DNA of 64,000 nt from Desulfofustis glycolicus DSM 9705 (GCF_900130015.1 NZ_FQXS01000009.1:62001-126000), one strand, 5' to 3'; positions 8,961 through 18,116 are shown, counted from the stretch's first letter. A program made the numbers and translations. The notes: generated from the sequence alone by a model not told the origin.

Positions 8961-9536
8961 TCAGGGCGTCCCGAGTAGCCGGTCGAGCACGATCGCCACC
9001 GCCGATCGTACCGACAGATGATTGTACGACGACCTGCCGCGGATCGGCTGCAACACGGCATCTGCCCGGCCCAAACATTCCGGGGCCAGCCCATGGGCGG
9101 TGCCGAACAGCAGCAGAACGGGTTGTCGGTCGTGCTCCAGATGATCACGCATCTCCCGAAAACCGACGGCGCCGGTGCATGGCCTGGCGCTGGTCGCCAC
9201 CAGCAGCGGCGTTTCGCCGCGCCGGGCCTGAACGTCGGCAACGATCTCGTCGAGGCTGTAGGCCGGACGGATGATCGCCAGTGCTTCTTTGCGGGCCGGG
9301 TTGTATGTTGCCCCGTGCCCGTCCTGCCAGTGACCGATGATCTGAGACACCAACTCATGCTGGTCTTCATACGGTGTCGCCAGGTAATACCGGCCGACCC
9401 CGTAGGTCAGGGCCGCGCGGGCCAGGTCGTGCAGATCGAGATTGGTGACCGCCGAACCGATCGTCTCCCCTGTCTTGTTGATCACCGGGTGATGCAGCAG
9501 GGCAATATCCAGCCGAAAATCCGTTGTCCGGTTCAT
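8961..9536 (-). CDS. SPOUT-like RNA methyltransferase (PF09936 family)
   Basis: 191 residues from ATG 9536, which overlaps the trmD stop as ATGA. The protein begins DIALLHHPVINKTGETIGSA, and later shows LLLFGTAHGLAPE and a C-terminal YNHLSVRSAVAIVLDRLL. These are the knot-forming nucleotide-binding segments of the SpoU/TrmD-like fold and match the PF09936 'RNA methyltransferase' family that lies next to trmD in many delta-proteobacteria. Substrate unknown. Translational coupling to trmD suggests a related role in tRNA or rRNA modification (inference). Confidence 0.82.
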   Translation of the reverse strand: MNRTTDFRLDIALLHHPVINKTGETIGSAVTNLDLHDLARAALTYGVGRYYLATPYEDQHELVSQIIGHWQDGHGATYNPARKEALAIIRPAYSLDEIVADVQARRGETPLLVATSARPCTGAVGFREMRDHLEHDRQPVLLLFGTAHGLAPECLGRADAVLQPIRGRSSYNHLSVRSAVAIVLDRLLGTP

Positions 9537-10303
9537 TGACGCTCCCCGCGGTTCAGCAGCGCCTCGATTTCCGGCCACAGACCGTGTCGTTGCAGCAGCG
9601 CCGTCTCCGGCGCGCTGAACTGCCGGCCGGCGAGCAACTGCGGCCGTCGCTGCAGGGTCTGCCGGACCGCAGCGAGGAAGCGATGCTCGCCGATCTTGTG
9701 GTGATCGCCGCTGAGCAACACGTCAGGAACATTCTGTCCTTCAAAGACCCGTGGCCGCGTGTACTGCGGGTGTTTGAGCAAATTGCCGCAGAAACTGTCG
9801 TTCTCGGCCGACGCCCTGCAGCCGAGTACTCCCGGAATCAGGCGGGTCACCGCATCTATGATAACCAGAGCGGCCAGTTCACCGCCGGTCAGGACATAAT
9901 CACCGATCGATATCTCGTCATCGACGTGGCGGCGAAACCGTTCGTCCACTCCTTCGTAACGGCCGCAAATGAGGATCAACTGCCCCGACGGGTCAACCAG
10001 CTCTTCGGCGATATCCTGGCGCAGCAAACGTCCCTGCGGACTGAGCAATACCACCCGCGCCGACGGCCGGGCGGTGGTACGTACCTGCTGCAGCGCGCGG
10101 ACCAGCGGTTCCGGCTTCATCACCATACCCTCGCCGCCGCCGTAGGGGCGATCGTCGGTGGTCGCGTGGCGATCGGTGGCAAACTGCCGGATATTGACCA
10201 GGTCGACGCTGATCTTCCGCTCGCCGATGGCCTTGCCGACGATGCCGTCGCGCAGCGGCGAGTCGAACAGGTCGGGAAAGATGGTCAATACTGAAAAGAT
10301 CAT
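9533..10303 (-). CDS. trmD: tRNA (guanine-N1-)-methyltransferase
   Basis: 256 residues from ATG 10303 (MIFSVLTIFPDLF). TrmD makes m1G37 in tRNAs to prevent +1 frameshifting. The SAM-binding deep-knot motifs are present: DRPYGGGEGMVMKPEP, LICGRYEGVDERF, and SIGDYVLTGGELAALV. The C-terminal domain continues with RPRVFEGQNVPDVLLSGDH. The frame is open further upstream, but that part reads as out-of-frame rimM. It starts 10 bp after the rimM stop. Confidence 0.97.
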   Translation of the reverse strand: MIFSVLTIFPDLFDSPLRDGIVGKAIGERKISVDLVNIRQFATDRHATTDDRPYGGGEGMVMKPEPLVRALQQVRTTARPSARVVLLSPQGRLLRQDIAEELVDPSGQLILICGRYEGVDERFRRHVDDEISIGDYVLTGGELAALVIIDAVTRLIPGVLGCRASAENDSFCGNLLKHPQYTRPRVFEGQNVPDVLLSGDHHKIGEHRFLAAVRQTLQRRPQLLAGRQFSAPETALLQRHGLWPEIEALLNRGERQ

Positions 10304-10313
10304 CTTCTTCGCC

Positions 10314-10871
10314 TTAGCGGGCGCGGTTGTTGTTCGCGTCCAGATCGAGCAGACCGGGCGGGGGGTCGATGACGACAGCATTCGTTTCGATCCCGGTGAT
10401 GATATCGTCGACCAGCGGCACCAGAAATTCCTTTTTTCCGTGGTGGATGACGAGGACCTGATGGGCGCCGTTGTCAAATGAGTCGACCACCGTGCCGATG
10501 ATCTCGGGTTCGCCGACCTGCCGGACGCTCAGGCCAATCAGGCCATGCGGGTCAAGCCGGTCGCCGGAGTCCACCATCTGATCGGCGGGCAGCAAAACGC
10601 CCATACCGGCGGTCAGATCGGCTTCGTTACGGTTGTCAATGGTCGCAAGCTTCAGGATGACCAGTCGCTGGTGGCAGCGTACGCCGGCGACATCGAGCAG
10701 CGCGGTCATCCGGCCGTCTGTCGCTACGAGGGCGACGCGGCTGAATTGTCTGAATTGCTCGGGGGTGCAGGATTGCGGGGCGACTTTCAATTCACCTTTC
10801 AACCCGTGCGCCCTGTTCACTTTCCCGACCAGCCGGAAGGCGTCGGTGGGGAAATCATACTGCATGGGCAT
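10314..10871 (-). CDS. rimM: 16S rRNA processing / ribosome maturation factor RimM
   Basis: 185 residues. RimM assists 30S head assembly by binding S19. The N-terminal barrel has the signature FRLVGKVNRAHGLKGELKV; the C-terminal PRC-barrel-like half contains GTVVDSFDNGAHQVLVI and KEFLVPLVDDII. It sits between khpA and trmD, the standard order. Confidence 0.95.
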   Translation of the reverse strand: MPMQYDFPTDAFRLVGKVNRAHGLKGELKVAPQSCTPEQFRQFSRVALVATDGRMTALLDVAGVRCHQRLVILKLATIDNRNEADLTAGMGVLLPADQMVDSGDRLDPHGLIGLSVRQVGEPEIIGTVVDSFDNGAHQVLVIHHGKKEFLVPLVDDIITGIETNAVVIDPPPGLLDLDANNNRAR

Positions 10872-10884
10872 GGCGGCGGGCGCC

Positions 10885-11115
10885 TCACTCCATGATGTCG
10901 AGCCTAGTCTTCCGGCTCTGACCCGTAGCGGTCGCCGACAGCAGCGCTCGCATGGCCCGGGCCGTCCGTCCCTGTTTGCCGATTACCTTGCCGAGGTCTG
11001 CACGGGCGACCGTCAGTTCGATGGTCAGGCCGTCCTCGGTCTCCTGCTCGTTAACGACGACCTGGTCGGGGTGGTCGACGAGCGATTCGGCAATATGGGC
11101 GATCAGATCCTTCAT
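10885..11115 (-). CDS. khpA: KH-domain RNA-binding protein KhpA (YlqC)
   Basis: 76 residues from ATG 11115, the usual size. A single KH domain with the GxxG loop in VIGKQGRTARAMR. Family members are small RNA chaperones, in some bacteria acting with KhpB/Jag. TTG 11127 would add four residues and overlap the rpsP stop; the shorter form fits the family better. Between rpsP and rimM, as is common. Confidence 0.92.
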   Translation of the reverse strand: MKDLIAHIAESLVDHPDQVVVNEQETEDGLTIELTVARADLGKVIGKQGRTARAMRALLSATATGQSRKTRLDIME

Positions 11116-11123
11116 GCCCGCAC

Positions 11124-11369
11124 TCAACCGACGACAGCGGCCTTTTTGATCAAGCTCTTCACGGTAGTGGTCGGCAGGGCGCCCTTACCGAGCCAGTCCT
11201 GCAATTTCTCGCTGTTGATGGTGATCCCGGCGGGATCCTGCAGCGGGTCGTAGGTGCCGAGGATATCGAGGAATTTACCGTCGCGTGAAGCTTCGCTGTC
11301 GGCAACGACGATGCGGTAAAACGGCTTTTTCTTGCGGCCCAGTCTGGTTAAGCGAATTCTAACTGCCAT
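11124..11369 (-). CDS. rpsP: 30S ribosomal protein S16
   Basis: 81 residues. The N-terminus MAVRIRLTRLGRKKKPFYRI is the S16 signature, followed by VVADSEASRDGKFLDILGTYDP. S16 stabilises the 30S body. A clear AAGGAG ribosome-binding site lies upstream. A small hairpin between ffh and rpsP may modulate readthrough. Confidence 0.98.
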   Translation of the reverse strand: MAVRIRLTRLGRKKKPFYRIVVADSEASRDGKFLDILGTYDPLQDPAGITINSEKLQDWLGKGALPTTTVKSLIKKAAVVG

Positions 11370-11390
11370 GGTTGAGTTCTCCTTTTCTGC

Positions 11391-11411
11391 AAAAAGGCGC
11401 CATCAGGCGTC
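11391..11411 (-). terminator. Possible weak terminator/attenuator between ffh and rpsP
   Basis: On the minus strand AGGACGCC-TGAT-GGCGCCT forms a 7-bp stem with one bulged base, followed by TTTTT and then the rpsP ribosome-binding site. The stem is short, so partial attenuation is more likely than full termination. Confidence 0.4.
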
Positions 11412-11441
11412 CTGACGTGCGGGTTATTCGTTGGTGTACGG

Positions 11442-12794
11442 TTATCGTCTCATTCCTTTCGGAACCTTTCTTCGTTTCATGCCGGACATCGCACCCGGTT
11501 TGCCACGCATCTTCTTGAGCATTTTCAGCATTTCCGTATAGCTCTTCAAGACACGGTTGACCTCGGCCACCGAGGTGCCGGAACCGGCGGCGATGCGCTG
11601 CCGGCGGCTGGCGTCGATGATCCGGTGGTTGGTCCGTTCCTTGCGGGTCATGGAGCGGATGATCGCTTCGGTCTTGACCAGTTCCTTCTCGTTTGGCTGC
11701 GGGGCGTCTTTGATCTGGCGCAATTTGTTGATACCCGGCACCATCGACATGATCTGCTCGAGCGAGCCCATCTTCTTGATCTGCTGGATCTGGTCGAGAA
11801 AATCTTCCAGCGTGAACTCGCTGCGCTTCAGTTTGCGGGCGATACGGTCGGCTTCCTGCTTGTCGACGACGGCTTCCGCCTTCTCGATCAGGGTCAGGAC
11901 ATCGCCCATGCCGAGGATGCGGGAAGCGGTTCGGTCGGGGTGAAAGGTCTCCAGTGCATCGAGACCCTCGCCGGTGCCCACGTACATGATCGGTTTGCCG
12001 GTGACCCGCTTGATCGACAGCGCCGCGCCGCCGCGGGCATCGCCTTCCATCTTGGTCAGGACGACGCCGGTTATCTCCAGGTTTTTGTTGAAGGTGTCGG
12101 CAACGGTGACGGCGTCCTGGCCGGTCATCGCGTCGGCGACGAAGAGGATTTCCGAGAGATCGACGGCGGTCTGAATTTCTTTCAGCTCACCCATTAGCTG
12201 CTCATCGATATGCAACCGGCCGGCGGTGTCGATGATCAGCGTGTCGTAATTGTTCTCGCGGGCTGCGGCGACGGCCCGGCGACAGATGTCGACCGGTTTG
12301 GTGTCGGCGGTCGACGGGTGCACCGGCACGCCGACACGATCACCGAGAATCTGCAATTGCTCGATGGCTGCCGGCCGGTAGATATCTGCCGGCACCAGAT
12401 AGGGCCTTCGTCCCGAGTCCTTGAACTGAGCGGCTAGTTTGCCGGCGGTGGTGGTTTTACCGGAGCCCTGCAGGCCGGCCATCATGATGGTTACCGGTTG
12501 CCGGCCGTCGAATCTGATCTGTTCGGTGCTGCCACCGAGCAATTCGACCAGTTCGTCGCGAACGATCTTGATGACCTGCTGACCCGGAGACAGTTTCTGG
12601 GAGACTTCCCGGCCGAGGGCCTTGGCGGAGACCGAATCGACGAAGTCGCGGGCAACCTGGTAGTTGACATCGGCTTCGAGCAGGGCCATGCGCACTTCGC
12701 GCATGGCCTCGGCGATGTGCTCTTCGGTGAGAACGCCGTGGCCGCGGAGTTTCTTGAAAACTGCTTCAAGCCGATCTGTCAGATTTTCAAACAT
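11442..12794 (-). CDS. ffh: Signal recognition particle protein Ffh
   Basis: 450 residues from ATG 12794 (MFENLTDRLEAVFKKL). Ffh binds signal sequences and 4.5S RNA and docks with FtsY to deliver inner-membrane proteins. NG domain: P-loop GLQGSGKTTTAGKLA, DTAGRLHIDE, TKMEGDARGGAALS. The C-terminal M domain is methionine-rich (MGSLEQIMSMVPG, MLKMLKKMRGKPGAMSGMK). It heads the ribosomal/tRNA-modification operon. Codons upstream of 12794 lack the family pattern. Confidence 0.97.
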   Translation of the reverse strand: MFENLTDRLEAVFKKLRGHGVLTEEHIAEAMREVRMALLEADVNYQVARDFVDSVSAKALGREVSQKLSPGQQVIKIVRDELVELLGGSTEQIRFDGRQPVTIMMAGLQGSGKTTTAGKLAAQFKDSGRRPYLVPADIYRPAAIEQLQILGDRVGVPVHPSTADTKPVDICRRAVAAARENNYDTLIIDTAGRLHIDEQLMGELKEIQTAVDLSEILFVADAMTGQDAVTVADTFNKNLEITGVVLTKMEGDARGGAALSIKRVTGKPIMYVGTGEGLDALETFHPDRTASRILGMGDVLTLIEKAEAVVDKQEADRIARKLKRSEFTLEDFLDQIQQIKKMGSLEQIMSMVPGINKLRQIKDAPQPNEKELVKTEAIIRSMTRKERTNHRIIDASRRQRIAAGSGTSVAEVNRVLKSYTEMLKMLKKMRGKPGAMSGMKRRKVPKGMRR

Positions 12795-13096
12795 AAGAAA
12801 CGGGCATACCTCTGCACACGTTGGGCTGGTATGATAACAATTTGTATTTACGCTTATTCCGGGCAAAAGCCGAGAATGCTGTACTCAAAAGAGATCAAAA
12901 ATACTTCGAAAGTTTACAGAAGTCAAGGATGGAACGGAAAGGGGCTGAAAAGATCGTCAGTCGCCGCCGGGCCGGGGAAACGGGCCCGACTCGGCAACGG
13001 TGATATGCAAGGTGGTCCTTGCGCGGGTCATCGGCTGCACTTACCGTGATGATAAAAGCTCTCATTTTTCAAGCTTCCCTTCAGGAGAAGACGGCC
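12795..13096. other. Divergent intergenic region between ffh and the AAA+ gene
   Basis: About 300 bp. The ffh-proximal half is AT-rich (TTGTTATCAT, reading toward ffh) and probably holds the ffh promoter, though no clean -35/-10 pair stands out. The other half becomes GC-rich and ends in TCAGGAGAAG, the ribosome-binding site of the AAA+ gene. No convincing gene or RNA seen. Confidence 0.5.
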
Positions 13097-13909
13097 ATGG
13101 CCTATCAACAGCAATCGATCGAAGACCACCGGATCAGCAGCGAACCGTTTTATCTGCCGCTCGGTGAAGAAGTGTCCATAGCCCTCGCCGCTGCAGCGCG
13201 CCGGCTGCCGCTGCTGCTCAAGGGCCCGACCGGCTGCGGCAAGACGAGGTTCATGCGCTACCTGGCCTGGCGGCTGCAGCGTCCGCTGGTCACCGTCTCC
13301 TGCCATGATGACCTGTCGACCTCCGATCTGGTCGGCCGCTATCTGATCAAGGGTGACGATACGGTCTGGCTCGACGGCCCGTTGACCCGGGCGGTCCGGG
13401 TCGGTGGAATCTGTTACCTCGATGAAATTGTCGAGGCCCGCAAGGACACGACGGTGGTCATTCACCCGCTTGCCGACGACCGGCGGGAGTTGCCCATCGA
13501 GAAACGGGGCGAATTACTGACGGCGCCGGACGAGTTCCTCTTGGCCGTATCCTACAACCCCGGCTATCAAAGCGTTTTGAAAGATCTCAAGCCCTCGACG
13601 CGGCAGCGCTTCGTTTCCCTGTCTTTTGATTATCCCGATGAACGGCGGGAGGCGCTCATTGTCTCGAAGGAGGCCGGCATCGAATCCTCTCTGGCCCTGC
13701 AGCTGGTGCGCCTCGGTGCCATGAGCCGCGGACTGAAAGACTCCGGACTGCCGGAAGGGGCGTCGACGCGGCTGCTCATCCAGGCCGGACTGCTGGTGCA
13801 ATCGGGTATCGACGTACAGACCGCCTGCCTGGTCGGCATCGTCGAGAGCCTTACCGATGATCCCGATCTGCTCGCGGCCTTGAAAGAGATGGTCGCAGCG
13901 GTCTTCTGA
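13097..13909 (+). CDS. MoxR-family AAA+ ATPase, NorQ/CbbQ type
   Basis: 270 residues from ATG 13097, preceded by CAGGAGAAG. Walker A is GPTGCGKT (43-50) and Walker B ICYLDEIVEAR (LDE at 108-110). The sequence around Walker B and VVIHPLADDRR is characteristic of CbbQ/NirQ/NorQ proteins, which remodel or activate a target metalloenzyme (Rubisco, nitric oxide reductase) together with a VWA partner. Such a partner (NorD/CbbO-like) follows 34 bp downstream. No Rubisco or NO-reductase gene is in this window, so the client is unknown. Confidence 0.9.
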   Translation: MAYQQQSIEDHRISSEPFYLPLGEEVSIALAAAARRLPLLLKGPTGCGKTRFMRYLAWRLQRPLVTVSCHDDLSTSDLVGRYLIKGDDTVWLDGPLTRAVRVGGICYLDEIVEARKDTTVVIHPLADDRRELPIEKRGELLTAPDEFLLAVSYNPGYQSVLKDLKPSTRQRFVSLSFDYPDERREALIVSKEAGIESSLALQLVRLGAMSRGLKDSGLPEGASTRLLIQAGLLVQSGIDVQTACLVGIVESLTDDPDLLAALKEMVAAVF

Positions 13910-13943
13910 GCTGCAGAGCACCAGTGGAAGAGCCCGTGGCGCG

Positions 13944-16202
13944 ATGAATGAACAGGCCTGCAAAGAGCGATTCTATCAATTGATTCACCCCTCTCACCCC
14001 AACGAGTGGGAGGTAGAGGACCTGCTGGGTCGTCTGGCCGGTCTGCCGGCAGATCGACAGGAGGTGTTATTGGACCAGGTATCACCGATCTGGCCGGTCA
14101 GTCACAGCCTCTGCCTAGCCTTTCTCGAGCAGGGCGTGCGACGCATCGCGGTGCCCGATCTCCTTCTGGCAGACTGGGTTCGGGCCCTGTTGCAGCGCTA
14201 TGAGCGTGACGGTCTCCGGGGTGCCCGAACGCTTCTCGACGACGGTGGCGTGAAGTTTCTCGCTTCGCGGGAACAGAGCAGCGCGGTAACCCTCGAGCAG
14301 ATAGCCCCGTGGCTCAGCCTGTTCGTCGCCGGCCTGGCCGGCGAGGCGATGGAGCTGACTGCCGGTCAAACTGCCGCCACCGACACGGTGACCCTCCGGC
14401 TGCCCCCGGAGATCGATTGCGCTGGTGATGGAACCGCCAACACCGTACTTTATAAAATGGTCGCAGCGGTGCACGTCGGTTTCGTTCGGCAGGGGACCTA
14501 TCGCCTGGTGCCAGGCAACAATGATCTGGCGGCTGTTCGCATGCGTTTCGATGTTACGCCGCCGTCGGGCAGTCGGCCGTCCCTGGCTGCCTATTTCGCC
14601 TTGTTCCCGGAGCCGCAATTGGCGGCCGATCTGTTTTTTATCGACGAGTGTCGGCGGGCGATGCAGTGGATCGAAAGCCGCCTGCCGGGGCTGGCCCGGC
14701 AATGGCGAAGCGTTTTCCCCGAGCTCAGGCAGCAACTGGCGGTGGAGCCGACATCGATCGGAACGGCCGTCTCCCGGCTGGCCTTGGCGGTACTGCACGA
14801 CCCGTTTGAACCTGATCGCCGCGGCGATCCGAGCGGTGCGGCGGCAAATCCCTGGCCGGCGTTGCTGGAGTGTTACCGGCAGGTTGCCGATCATGGTGGG
14901 GCGTATCGCCGTCCGCTGATCCTGGAGATGCTCGGCCACCACGATTTTTCCGGCGCCGCCGAACAACTCGAGACCCGGCGTGCACTGGTGCGCGAGGCCT
15001 TCGTCCGGCAGCTGGGCCGCCTGCTGGCCGATCATCACCAGCAGGCGAGCGAGGGAAACGGCGGTACTGCCGACCAAGTTGAGGCAACGCAGATCATGCT
15101 GGTCGAAGAAGGTGAACAGGGTCAGACGACGTGCCGGCTGGTGCTGCACATCGACAACGAGAACTGTCAGCTGCCCGATGAACTCCAGGCGCTGGCCGCT
15201 GAGATCCTGCAGGATCGGGGCAGGATACCGGCCGCCTATATCGCCGCTGCGGTTGGTGTCGCCGGCGGTGGTGTCAGCAGCGGCCATCATGACGACGCCG
15301 ATGCGGCCGGGCCCTCCCCCGGACCGGCTCCGGGCGCCCGACTGGTTGACGAATGGGATTTTCGTCGCAACGGTTATCGGAAAAATTGGTGCGCCGTCTA
15401 TGAAAAGGAGCTGCCGCTCGTGCAGTCGAACTTTGTCGCGGCGACGCTGCAGAATTATCACGGCGTCTTGCTGCGTCTACGGCGCCAGTTTGAAATGATG
15501 CGGGTTGACGAATGCTTTGTCGGCCGCCAGCGCGAAGGCGATGAACTGGATCTCGATGCAGCGGTCGAGGCGCGAGCCGACCGGCGCGCGTCAACAGCGG
15601 CCAGTGATCGGCTGTTCATTCGGCTGCAGCGTAACGAACGCGACCTGGCAAGTCTCTTTCTCGTTGATCTGTCCAATTCTACCCGGGGGTGGGTCGGCAC
15701 GGTGATCAAGGAGGCGCTCGTCGTGCTCTGCGAGGCTATGGCGGCGGCCGGGGATCGATACGGCATCTACGGTTTTTCCGGGATGCGGCGCAGCCGCTGC
15801 GAGTTGTTTCCGATCAAACGGCTGGATGAACCTTACGGTGAAGCGGTGACACGCCGGATCGGCTCGATCGCGCCGCGCGAGTATACCCGGCTTGGCCCGG
15901 CCATTCGCCGGGGCGCCGAATTGCTCGGTACCAGTGACGCGAGGACCAGGCTGCTGGTGACGCTGACCGATGGCAAGCCCGAAGACTACGACGACTACAA
16001 GGGAGAGTATGCCGTCGAGGACACCCGCAAGGCCCTGCTCGAGGCCCGCGGCTCGGGACTGCACGCCTTCGGGGTGACTATCGATCGCCAGGCCCGCGAT
16101 TATCTGCCGCGGATCTTCGGCAGCGATCATTATTTGCTCATCGACCAGGTGCAACAATTGCCGCTGCGCATGGTCGATCTCTATCGCCATTTGACGTCGT
16201 AA
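13944..16202 (+). CDS. NorD/CbbO-like von Willebrand factor A protein
   Basis: 752 residues. The C-terminal VWA domain carries an intact MIDAS motif DLSNS (residues 575-579) and the NorD-type segments LTDGKPEDYDDYKGEYA and VEDTRKALLEARGSG. The N-terminal 500 residues are the helical region typical of NorD/CbbO, with a less conserved acidic stretch around residue 450 (HHDDADAAGP). Partner of the upstream AAA+ ATPase: the pair forms a chaperone-like motor in which the VWA protein bridges to the client. It is longer than many NorD proteins (about 600-650 residues), mainly in the N-terminal half. Confidence 0.87.
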   Translation: MNEQACKERFYQLIHPSHPNEWEVEDLLGRLAGLPADRQEVLLDQVSPIWPVSHSLCLAFLEQGVRRIAVPDLLLADWVRALLQRYERDGLRGARTLLDDGGVKFLASREQSSAVTLEQIAPWLSLFVAGLAGEAMELTAGQTAATDTVTLRLPPEIDCAGDGTANTVLYKMVAAVHVGFVRQGTYRLVPGNNDLAAVRMRFDVTPPSGSRPSLAAYFALFPEPQLAADLFFIDECRRAMQWIESRLPGLARQWRSVFPELRQQLAVEPTSIGTAVSRLALAVLHDPFEPDRRGDPSGAAANPWPALLECYRQVADHGGAYRRPLILEMLGHHDFSGAAEQLETRRALVREAFVRQLGRLLADHHQQASEGNGGTADQVEATQIMLVEEGEQGQTTCRLVLHIDNENCQLPDELQALAAEILQDRGRIPAAYIAAAVGVAGGGVSSGHHDDADAAGPSPGPAPGARLVDEWDFRRNGYRKNWCAVYEKELPLVQSNFVAATLQNYHGVLLRLRRQFEMMRVDECFVGRQREGDELDLDAAVEARADRRASTAASDRLFIRLQRNERDLASLFLVDLSNSTRGWVGTVIKEALVVLCEAMAAAGDRYGIYGFSGMRRSRCELFPIKRLDEPYGEAVTRRIGSIAPREYTRLGPAIRRGAELLGTSDARTRLLVTLTDGKPEDYDDYKGEYAVEDTRKALLEARGSGLHAFGVTIDRQARDYLPRIFGSDHYLLIDQVQQLPLRMVDLYRHLTS

Positions 16203-16262
16203 GCGAGACCGTGAGCATTATCGTGGTGCACAGCGGTTGCCACCACAGGAGGAGGCGAAACC

Positions 16263-16706
16263 ATGCAGACAGTCATAGTCACGTGCAGTTCCTGCGGAAA
16301 AAAAAACCGGATTCCGGAAAAGAAACAGCACCTGCAGCCGCGCTGCGGCGTCTGCAAAAAACCGCTGGATCTTCGCGGGGCGGCAACGCCGGTGCAGCTC
16401 GGTGACGACGATTTCCAGTCGTTTATCCGGGCGGCACCCCTGCCGGTGATGGTCGATGTATTTTCGCCGGGCTGTGGTCCGTGCCGGTCGCTGGCGCCGT
16501 TGATTGCGCGGTGCGCCGGCCGCTATGTCGGCCGGGTAATCGTCGCCAGTCTCGACACCAGCAACCATCCGGGAACAGCCGTTCATTACCGGATCAAGGG
16601 AGTGCCGACGCTGCTGTTTTTCCGGCAGGAGCAGGAAATCGATCGGATCGTCGGGGCGCCGTCCGAACAGGATTTGCTGGCCCGGCTCGATGCGCTGGCC
16701 CGCTGA
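16263..16706 (+). CDS. trxC: Thioredoxin 2 with N-terminal zinc ribbon
   Basis: 147 residues. Two CxxC pairs near the N-terminus (CSSC and CGVC) form the zinc-binding ribbon of TrxC-type thioredoxins. The thioredoxin fold follows with the redox motif CGPC (DVFSPGCGPCRSLAP) and the cis-proline loop GVPTLLFF. Canonical thioredoxins carry W before CGPC; here it is SPGCGPC. It reduces protein disulfides and may be zinc-regulated. Separated from the VWA gene by 60 bp with GGAGG before the ATG; convergent with rnd. Confidence 0.93.
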   Translation: MQTVIVTCSSCGKKNRIPEKKQHLQPRCGVCKKPLDLRGAATPVQLGDDDFQSFIRAAPLPVMVDVFSPGCGPCRSLAPLIARCAGRYVGRVIVASLDTSNHPGTAVHYRIKGVPTLLFFRQEQEIDRIVGAPSEQDLLARLDALAR

Positions 16707-17819
16707 TCAGCCGCGCCGGCGGTAAAATTCTTCGAGAAACTCCCGGCGCCAGCCTTCGGTCAAGCGTTTCGGCAACGGGCTGCCGGGGCTATCCAGATTT
16801 TTCGCCAGTTGTTTCAACTCGGCGCTGCTGCCGATCAGCTGCGGGTCAAGCCCCTGCAGTTCGCATTTGAGCTGGATGAAGTCGGTGAGGCGCTCATAGG
16901 CCTGTTGTTCCCGTTGGTTCAGGCGCAGGGGGCGTTTTCGCTCGGGTATCTCGGTACGATCGGTGGCCCGCCCGTTCTCGATACTCTTCAGGATAGCCGG
17001 ACCGTACCGCTTTAGTTTTTTCGGTGACAGCAGGTGAGCCTGCTGCAGCTCGGCAGGGGAGGCGCACTGTTTTTTTGCCAGGGAGATGACGACCTGGTCG
17101 GTGAGAATATGGCCGCGCGGCCGGTTCATGTGCCGGGCCTCCTGCTCTCGCCAGGTTGCCAGCTCCCGGGCGACGGCCAGTTCCTCCCGATTCAGGGAAC
17201 CGGCGCCTTTGAGTCTGCTGAAGCGGTTCCGGTCGTCGATGCCGAGATAGTGGTCCGGGCTGTTGAGCAGTTCGAGCTCACGCTTCAGCCAGGATTTGAT
17301 TTCCGGAACGATGATCCGGCTCAGCAGCAGGACACGCACCGCGCCGAGATAGCGAACATCGTCGAGGGCATAGTCCAGTTGCAGCTGATCGAGCGGGCGG
17401 TTGAGCCAATTGGTTCGGGTCTGGGTTTTTTGCAGGTTGATGTCGAGCAGGACACCGATCAGGTCGGCCAGCGAAATGGTCGAAGACAGGCCGGAAAAAC
17501 CGGCGGCGACCCGGGTGTCGAAGATGTTTGCCGGCAGGGCCCGCGTGGTTCGGTTGAGGATGAACAGGTCCTGGGGGGCATCGTGCAGGATCTTCACGAC
17601 GCCGGGGTCGGCGAGTAGTGCTCCGAGCGGGGACAGATCGGTGATGGCCAGCGGATCGATCAGGTAGCACTGTTCGTCGGAAAGGGCCAGCTGGATCAGA
17701 CCGAGCTGCGGATAGTAGGTTCTCTCCCAGACGAATTCGGTGTCCAGCGCCACGCATTCACTGCGTCGGGCGTGGTCTACCAATTCCCTGAGTTCATCCT
17801 CGGTGGTGATCATGCTCAT
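16707..17819 (-). CDS. rnd: Ribonuclease D
   Basis: 370 residues. 3'-5' exoribonuclease that trims tRNA and other small RNA precursors. DEDDy catalytic motifs: ALDTEFVWERTYYPQ (Exo I), ILHDAPQDLFIL (Exo II) and LDYALDDVRYL (Exo III, with the catalytic Tyr). An HRDC domain follows (LATWREQEARHMNRPRGHIL). Convergent with trxC and divergent from the yej genes. Confidence 0.95.
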   Translation of the reverse strand: MSMITTEDELRELVDHARRSECVALDTEFVWERTYYPQLGLIQLALSDEQCYLIDPLAITDLSPLGALLADPGVVKILHDAPQDLFILNRTTRALPANIFDTRVAAGFSGLSSTISLADLIGVLLDINLQKTQTRTNWLNRPLDQLQLDYALDDVRYLGAVRVLLLSRIIVPEIKSWLKRELELLNSPDHYLGIDDRNRFSRLKGAGSLNREELAVARELATWREQEARHMNRPRGHILTDQVVISLAKKQCASPAELQQAHLLSPKKLKRYGPAILKSIENGRATDRTEIPERKRPLRLNQREQQAYERLTDFIQLKCELQGLDPQLIGSSAELKQLAKNLDSPGSPLPKRLTEGWRREFLEEFYRRRG

Positions 17820-18025
17820 TGTCGTCCTCGAAACAGCTGGTTGGTGTAACGGATGATCGGGAAACCATGAGCACCGGTCCCGGCCGGTATCAAGCTGTAA
17901 TAGAAAGCAAATATAAAATCAATAGTTTCTTTGAGAGGTGCCGAGCAGCGCGGCGCGGGGCGGCCGTCGACAGGGGAGGCTGTTGATTTTTTCTGCATCG
18001 CTTGTTGTCCGACTGGCATTTTGTC

Positions 18026-18054
18026 TTTCTCGATGCTAGGCTGCCGGCTATAAT
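18026..18054 (+). promoter_or_regulatory. Candidate promoter upstream of yejB
   Basis: A perfect TATAAT (18049-18054) lies about 60 bp before the yejB ATG. The best -35 at 17 bp is TTTCTC, a poor match, so activator dependence is possible. The rest of the 297-bp rnd/yejB gap shows nothing else definite. Confidence 0.45.
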
Positions 18055-18116
18055 GAATGACGCTCGCCGCGACAGATCGCAACGAGCGCACACCGGCACA
18101 GCCATAGAGCGCACGC

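Noticed and set aside
14115-15461. 448-codon minus-strand frame
   Set aside because: Antisense to the NorD-like gene and without recognised motifs.
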